In this document: positions 58,801 to 64,000 of the stretch, piece by piece
Numbering within the stretch: position 1 is the first letter of the stretch
Layout of the letters: every line of letters begins with the position of its first letter
Origin: Cryptomeria japonica
Lineage: Eukaryota; Streptophyta; Pinopsida; Cupressales; Cupressaceae
Reading direction: 5' to 3'
Length of the DNA: 64,000 bases
Assembly (NCBI RefSeq): GCF_030272615.1
Contig: NC_081409.1
Span: 653,328,468-653,392,467 of the forward strand
The notes under the pieces: model-generated
The model's input: the letters and a program-made list of their open reading frames with translations, nothing else
What the model was told of the DNA's origin: nothing
Database searches by the model: none
Translations under genes and position numbers: made by a program

Positions 58801-59984
58801 TCCTTTTCCCCTAACAAAGACTATGATGATGTATTCCTCTGGAAAAGTGATCCTAAAGGTGAATTTACAGTTGCCTCATCCTACAAAAACACCTTTTCTC
58901 AAACCAGTAATCCCATTTGGAGTAAAGTTTGGAACATCATTTTGATCCCTAAAGTCAACATTTTCTTTTGGCTTGCTTCTCGTAATAGTACCCTTACTCT
59001 TGACAATTTAATCTGAAGAGGTTTCAAATTCCCTAATAGATGTGAGTTATGCTAGAAGGAGGGGGAAACGGTTGATCATCTCTTTTTTCACTGCTCTTTT
59101 ACCTGGGATATTTGGTGCAAAATATGGGAAAAATGGAAAATCAATTGGGTTATGAACAAGAGTATCAAGGATATTATCTAGCAATGGAATTTTCCAACCA
59201 AATGCCAACTTATCAAGAGCCTTTGGTCTTTGACCCTCCCCATGATTTGCTGGGGCATTTGGAAAGAAAGAAATAATAGTATATTTAGGGAAGCTAAGTG
59301 TAATACTCAGGTGGTCTTTGAAAAAATCTGTAGGGCTATAAAGGAGAACATCAATATTCCTCACAAGAACAATCATCAATGGTTTGTTACTGATATGAAT
59401 GATATGGAAAGAGACATCCTCACTGAATGGAACCTAATACATAAGGTCTATAGATCAGAAAATAAGAATAGGAGAGATAACATTATCTGGCATTTTCTTG
59501 ATTATGACTGGATAAAGGTAAATTTTGATAGGGCAGCTAAAGGGAACCTTGGGAAGGCTGGTGGTGGAGGAGTTATTAGAAATTCTCAAGGAATTTGCAT
59601 TGCTACTTTTTCTTCTCCTTTTGGGGTCCAAAATAACCATGTCATTGAAGCTTTGGCAATGCTAAAGAGACTCTAGCTAGCTTAGGAATTCAAAATCAAA
59701 AAAATTTGGCTCGAAGGGGACTTTTTAAACAACATACATGCCCTCAAAGGTACAAGCTCTATTTCCTAGAATATTACTAATTTAGTTAAAAGTTCTAAAT
59801 ATCTATTAAATAACTATGTTAGTATTAGTATAACTCATACCTTTAGAGAAGGCAATAAGGTTGCAGATATTCTAGCCAATGAAGGGGTCAATTTGGAGAA
59901 GGATGTCAAATACATTGGAGAAACTCACATTAAAAGGGAGGTTAAAGAGAAATTATACCTTGATCGCATCAATGGGTCAAGTTA
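55799..59984 (+). pseudogene. LINE ORF2 (endonuclease, reverse transcriptase, RNase H)
   Basis: About 1,395 codons with one frameshift near 56.03 kb and some dozen stops. The AP-type endonuclease has S-W-N-I-R-G, Q-E-T-K, G-D-F-N-T and S-D-H-Y-P. The RT has N-F-R-P-I-S-L-C-N, G-F-V-P-G-R-Q-I, K-L-D-L-V-K-A-Y-D, L-R-Q-G-D-P-I-S-P-L-L-F and F-V-D-D (usually F/Y-A-D-D) near 57.87 kb. The zinc-binding RVT region has F-F-W-L-A, C-E-L-C and H-L-F-F-H-C. RNase H has V-N-F-D-R-A-A-K-G, V-I-E-A-L, E-G-D-F-L and N-K-V-A-D-I-L-A, with all four acidic residues. The protein nicks the target and primes cDNA synthesis from it. It ends I-N-G-S-S-stop. Confidence 0.9.
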
Positions 59985-60254
59985 ATCTCATGATTACTTT
60001 TTGGGGAATGAATTCCAAAGATAGATTTTGGGGGCGGATTAACTGTCAGCTTATGAGTGTTTTTTGGCATTATTTCCAAGATCATATGTGTGAGAAAGAT
60101 TATAGTAATAATCACTAGGTTTGTGTGGCCATAAGCAGCAATTTCAAATCAATGAAAGAGCCTTTATACTAGAACTCCAAAAATAACAAGTTTTTCAGGG
60201 TTTCACCTGTGGACTGTGAATTATAGCAGAGGGTATCTCTACTTGGAGCTTAGA
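59985..60254 (+). other. Spacer between LINE ORF2 and ORF3
   Basis: There are 270 bases with no coding signal beyond chance; the A/T content is like that of the flanks. Confidence 0.6.
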
Positions 60255-61854
60255 ATGGGTGGTAACCTAAACATGAACGAGCCTCCAGGATGTGAAAATT
60301 GGAAGAGTGAATGAAAGGTCTAGAGAAGGCTCCACAGATACGGCTTTACTGACTATATGGAAAAGCTTCACGGAAGCAAAAATTCTATGTCTTATGGGTT
60401 TGCTAAAAGCAGGAGTAACAATAGAGTCACCCTGTTCAGGGAGATTTGGCAAATTGATGAAAACTTGGTTGCAGAGGTCATGGGTCTTTAGAAGGAGGGG
60501 ACTAAATTCTATAGGGATCGGAAGTATGTAGCTGAAGCTTTCAAAAACTTCCCGAAGTCGGAGGATGAGAAGGGAAAGCTGGTGAAGAAGGACAACATCT
60601 CCTACTACACTCCTCAGCAGGTAAAGCCCTTTTGGCAAAAAGTTATAAGGGTTTTAATGGAGTATTTGACTGTGGATGGCAAATTTACAAAAATTTATAA
60701 CTATCATTTCACTATTTTGAACCATTTCCGTCATGGGGTTAAAATTTCCCTGCCATTCTATTTAGTGTCCTCTCTAAATAAGAGCCTTGCAGACCATGAT
60801 AAAAAGCCTAACTCTTACCCTTGAGCACACCAAGGGCTTATACTACTAATATATGAATATCTAAAGGACAAGGGTAGGGCAACAAAAGATGACCCCTTGA
60901 TCATTAACGCTCATATCTCTGAGAGCTGCAAAGACTCTGACTCGAATGGGGATCAACCCAACACCCCTACCCACAAAAAAAGGAAAGTTGAAATAGAGCA
61001 TGAGGAAAAGGAGGTGCATTATGATGAGGAAGAGGAAAAGGATAAGGACACTGATACTAAAATGGAGAAAAATATGGATGAGAACTATGGTGAAGGGGAG
61101 GAAGGGGGTAATTCTAAAAACCTTCACTCTAACCCTAAGGGCTCAGAAAGTGAGAATGCTGCTCTGAATCCTAAGGAGTATGACAACCCTAACTCTGAGG
61201 AGACTGAACAGGGCAAGGACTCTATGAACACCATATTGAACACCCCGTAACTGCACTCTGGAATCCTTCAATTTCTAGAAATGGGTTGTCGAAAACATCA
61301 CCAGTATGCAAGGTAAGCAAAGGGAGCTGGAAGATAAGATTAATAAGTTGATTAAGGATTCTGACTCTGAAAAATAGAATGAGGATATGGAAAATAGTGA
61401 AGCTAAGGAGGAAATGGAGATGGAGGATTGTCTGGAGAAAGATCTGATCAAAGGAGACTTGAAACACTTGGAGGATGTTATCAGAACTCTGAAAGAGCAA
61501 GCGGAGGAGGACAAAGACAACATCAACACCTAGATCACTCGTAATGAGAAGGCTCTGAAAGGCCTCATGAACCACAGCCTTCAAGTCCTTAAAGTTTCTT
61601 CCCAAAATATGAACGCTTTGTTGGATCATTTGGAAAGGAAAAATCAGGATAAGAACCTGGAAATTATAGAAGACGCTCCAACCTCCAGCCCTACCCACCA
61701 GAATCCTAGATGTAAAACTAGGCAGACTAATACTGGGAAGGACACCAAAATGAAAGAGAGCCAGCTGGGATAGGAAAATAATGACCTGAGGGAAGTGGCC
61801 AAGATGATGATGCTCTTGGTACAGAATGCTGAGGAATCGATTAAGAGTTTTTAA
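60255..61854 (+). pseudogene. LINE ORF3, domain shared with the Athila-like extra ORF
   Basis: It begins M-G-G-N-L-N-M-N-E at an ATG at 60255 (the Athila-like extra ORF begins M-G-G-D-L) and is interrupted by TGA, several TAG, and one frameshift near 61.25-61.32 kb. The N-terminal domain has L-F-R-E-I-W-Q-I-D, E-V-M-G-L, L-M-E-Y-L-T-V-D-G-K-F and F-T-I-L-N-H-F-R-H-G. These correspond in order and spacing to motifs at 19.36-19.70 kb of the Athila-like element. Next come a basic K-K-R-K-V-E (an SV40-type nuclear signal look-alike), a long Glu/Asp/Lys-rich part (60.97-61.24 kb) and a coiled coil (61.32-61.66 kb). The frame ends at TAA 61852-61854. No known function can be assigned from the sequence. 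Confidence 0.65.
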
Positions 61855-62030
61855 TTAACTTGTAATGCTGGGCTTGGGGCCAATTTCTTGCTGGCCTCTT
61901 GCTGTCCCTTTCTCTGCTAGTAGTTTTTTTGCTGGTCTTTTGCAACTATCTTATTTTGTTTCCTTCTTGGCTATCTATTGAATGTAATTGGGTTTCGAGT
62001 CCCTTAAAACCTGTTTTTACTTAATCAAAA
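61855..62030 (+). other. LINE 3' untranslated region and tail
   Basis: T- and G-rich 176 bases with CTTGCTGGCCTCTTGCTG and GCTGGTCTTTTGC, ending TTACTTAATCAAAA. The A tail is only about five bases long, which is common in old plant LINEs. Confidence 0.75.
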
Positions 62031-62046
62031 ACAAGTTGTGCATGTG

Positions 62047-63333
62047 TGATTTATTTTGACATGAAAAGGGTTTACCATTTCAAATAATCTTTGACTAATT
62101 TTAATTTGAGGATACATACATTGAAACTTGGCAAAAAATTGTGTTTGAGTCATATCCAAAAAAATGTTTCAGATGTGGATCATGGATTGTACTACCATTC
62201 CTCCTTCTTAGAACATCTCTTTTATTTGGAGAGAAGCTTGTGTTATTCTTCCAAAAATCTTCAATTAGGGATCTCAAGGTTTCAACAATTTCTTTATCTT
62301 TCCATGGTAATCTATTAGAAAATGCCCATAACTCATTGTTATATGGATCCTCCACTCTTTGTCACCTTCCCATAGCTCTCATTAGAGTTTTTCTACTTAT
62401 CTTTAATTATTTACTTGTCTTTATAAAGAGGCAAGATTTCTTAGTTTTAGTGCTTACAATTGTTGATGTAATGACATGTCATGTGGCATTACTATCTTTT
62501 GTGCATGAGTTAGAACCAAAAGTATCATATGCATTCATCAAATTCTTCACAATAGATTTGTCGCTTGATTCAATCGATGTTCTTAGACCAAGAATCTTCA
62601 TTATGGGCCTAAATTTTGGATTTCTCATCATTTCAACAAATAGTTGACATCTTCCGTCTCATTTAAATGCTCAAAAAATATTTTCCATATCCGGTTAGAA
62701 TGACTTTGACAGGTATGCTTTAGAATCTTGTCAACCATTGGTTTCAAAACATTAGCATCAATATCAATCAAATACTTAGGCTTTCTATGCAAAACTCTAG
62801 GAGGTGTTTTCAAACTTTGAGTTACCTCAAGATTAGGAATGTCAACAACATTAGTGATAGGTGGCATACCTTCAACTGGAGATGAAAATGATGATATACC
62901 TTGAAATTGAGGTGTACAAGATGGTGTAGCTCCAATACTTGATGTCAATCATGAAGTACTTGCAATGTCAAATGTCATAGAGGGAATGAATTTGATATGA
63001 GATGTTGTAGATGCCAACAATGTGCTAATAAGAGATGGTGTGCCTTCAACTTGAGATGTAAGAGATGGGGTGCCTTCAACTTGAATTGTGGTAGATGACA
63101 TGCTCTCAACCTCGAGATTCAATTGTCTCATTGCATGAAGGTTTTGCCTCCATTGCCTTTGTGTGGCCAATTTTGTCTCTCTCTTAGATTGGATGGATAT
63201 TTCATGTTCCTCTTCAATTGGAACCTCTTCTTCTATGATATTCAATTTCCTTGCTTCACAAAGTTGCTTCATTCCTTCTCTTTTTTTTTACATTCTTAGC
63301 TTCACGCTCTTCTGGTGTTACTTTTTTGGTCAT
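62047..63333 (-). pseudogene. DDE-transposase-like gene, block 1 (N-terminus)
   Basis: It starts at an ATG at 63333 (M-T-K-K-V-T-P-E-E-R-E-A-K-N). A frameshift lies in a nine-base A run at 63283-63291, then stops occur near 62948 and 62628 and further decay between 62.35 and 62.63 kb. The first 120 residues are charged and basic (Q-R-Q-W-R-Q-N-L), followed by repeated V-E-G-T-P-S-L-T/I-S units of low complexity. Next is a helical region (R-K-P-K-Y-L-I-D-I, W-K-I-F-F-E-H-L), then L-P-W-K-D-K-E-I-V and L-R-R-R-N-G-S. The frame nears the LINE junction with P-F-H-V-K-I-N-H-T-C and continues at 54010 as T-T-C-C-C-R-V-H. I cannot identify DNA-binding fingers with certainty. Confidence 0.55.
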
Positions 63334-64000
63334 TTCCTCAGCATGATGATGATTTCTACATGTACATGCACATAAAAGAGAATAAATTTTTTTCATAAAG
63401 AGATTTCAAGAGGCGTAAGGGGTAGTCCTAATGCATCTATGACTATCCTAAATATGTTAGGATGGTCCTAATGCATCTATGACTGTCCTAATTATGCATA
63501 TGTTAAAATGGATATATGAAATTGAAATTGTTTCATGTGTTCCTTTTTTAAATTATTTCATAAGGTCTTAAAAAGGATGTAAATAATTTTCTTATGCAAC
63601 TTCCTTCAAATGCATTATTAAATCTAATGTAAATCTAATAGGATTATAATCAATTTTGACAAAACACTTTTATTCTAACATTTAAATAAAATAACACTTA
63701 ATAAGTATTTGAATTCTAAAAACAAGAAAATATTACCTCAATTATTCATATTTGACAAAAAAAACTATGTTCTTCCTCTTCGGCATTGCCAAATGAAAAA
63801 AAAGGTGGTGGAGAGCTGATGTAATGTAGAAAATAACCTTGCATAAAATGTCAACACCATGCAAAAAGCATTTTTTGTTTGATCATGTGCAGAAAGAAGA
63901 CAAAACGAGAGAATGTGGGCTTGAATCATGAGTCAAGGGTCCCATATAATCATTTTTTAGTGCAGCTCTTTTGGCTTGCGCAAAATATGGCACTAGCCAT
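63334..64000. other. Upstream flank of the DDE-like gene; 40-bp duplication
   Basis: There is no coding signal in this A/T-rich stretch. GTCCTAATGCATCTATGACT occurs at 63425 and 63465, a 40-bp direct repeat. I could not find a terminal inverted repeat of the DDE-like element here; its end may be beyond 64000. Confidence 0.5.

Larger units (their letters stand above)
54027..62030 (+). mobile_element. L1-type LINE with RNase H and an additional ORF3, 8.0 kb
   Basis: The element is bounded by a perfect 16-bp duplication and a short A tail. It carries ORF1 (DUF4283 and knuckle), ORF2 (endonuclease, RT, zinc-binding region, RNase H) and, unusually, a third ORF (60255-61854) between RNase H and the 3' end. 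Plant L1 elements with RNase H are normally about 6-7 kb (recalled). Here the extra 2 kb lies inside the duplication, so it moved as part of the LINE. All ORFs contain stops, mostly TAG, and a few frameshifts. The insertion lies in the coding sequence of the DDE-like gene. Confidence 0.92.

Noticed and set aside
61222-61698. 158-codon - strand frame opposite LINE ORF3
   Set aside because: It is antisense to a coiled-coil coding stretch, and a hydrophobic antisense reading is expected there.
54027-61854. TAG reassigned as a sense codon
   Set aside because: The TAG excess is limited to silenced elements; the Copia gag frame and the Tat element do not need it. CHG deamination explains it better in a plant genome.
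63421-63510. 40-bp direct repeat as a transposon terminal repeat
   Set aside because: The copies are direct, not inverted, and no partner was found left of 31.0 kb.

Overview
The window looks like a stretch of nuclear DNA from a large-genome seed plant, most plausibly a gymnosperm (inference). It is almost wholly transposable elements, tandem repeats and their decayed remains. The element families are the plant ones: Ty3 Tat and Athila lineages, a plant Copia element, an L1-type LINE with RNase H, and primer-binding sites for tRNA-iMet and tRNA-Asp. No intact cellular gene, tRNA, rRNA, CRISPR array or bacterial-type feature was found. Nearly every reading frame carries stops or frameshifts, so coding entries are given as pseudogenes.

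Left part. Positions 1-10100 hold the 3' three quarters of a + strand Ty3 element of the Tat lineage: gag tail, protease, G-patch, RT-RNase H, a second RNase H, integrase, a long repeat-rich 3' region and a 3' LTR. Next come a possible two-exon gene fragment (10102-10296) and a 110-bp tandem repeat (10396-10750). A satellite with a 358-359-bp period fills 11140-14984 and resumes at 27345-30780. The gap in the satellite is a TG...CA solo-LTR-like insertion (14985-27344). That insertion was itself hit by a complete - strand Athila-like Ty3 element (16266-27272) with two 1.2-kb LTRs and a perfect ATAAC target duplication.

Right part. A multi-exon DDE-transposase-like gene runs on the - strand from 63333 down to 31003 and is cut into three blocks. 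An 8.0-kb LINE (54027-62030) lies between blocks 1 and 2, flanked by a 16-bp duplication. A - strand non-autonomous LTR element (31937-53115) lies between blocks 2 and 3. A Copia element (38595-53092, TSD ATTGG) sits in the 5' LTR of that element. A compound LTR-derived element with inverted ends (41685-48494, TSD CCTAG) sits in the Copia polyprotein. Removing each insertion restores the frame or the empty site of its host, so the order of events can be read directly.

Most interesting points. (1) The LINE, the Athila-like element and perhaps the non-autonomous LTR element each carry an extra ORF of the same plan: a helical N-terminal domain, a basic stretch, then an acidic or coiled-coil region. 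The LINE and Athila-like copies share recognisable motifs. (2) The 41685-48494 insertion has LTR U5 ends at both outer edges in inverted orientation, plus an internal PPT-LTR-PBS junction, which ordinary retrotransposition does not give. (3) The broken DDE gene has a readable, frame-continuous structure. (4) Premature stops are overwhelmingly TAG in the LINE and the Athila-like element, as expected from deamination of methylated CAG sites.
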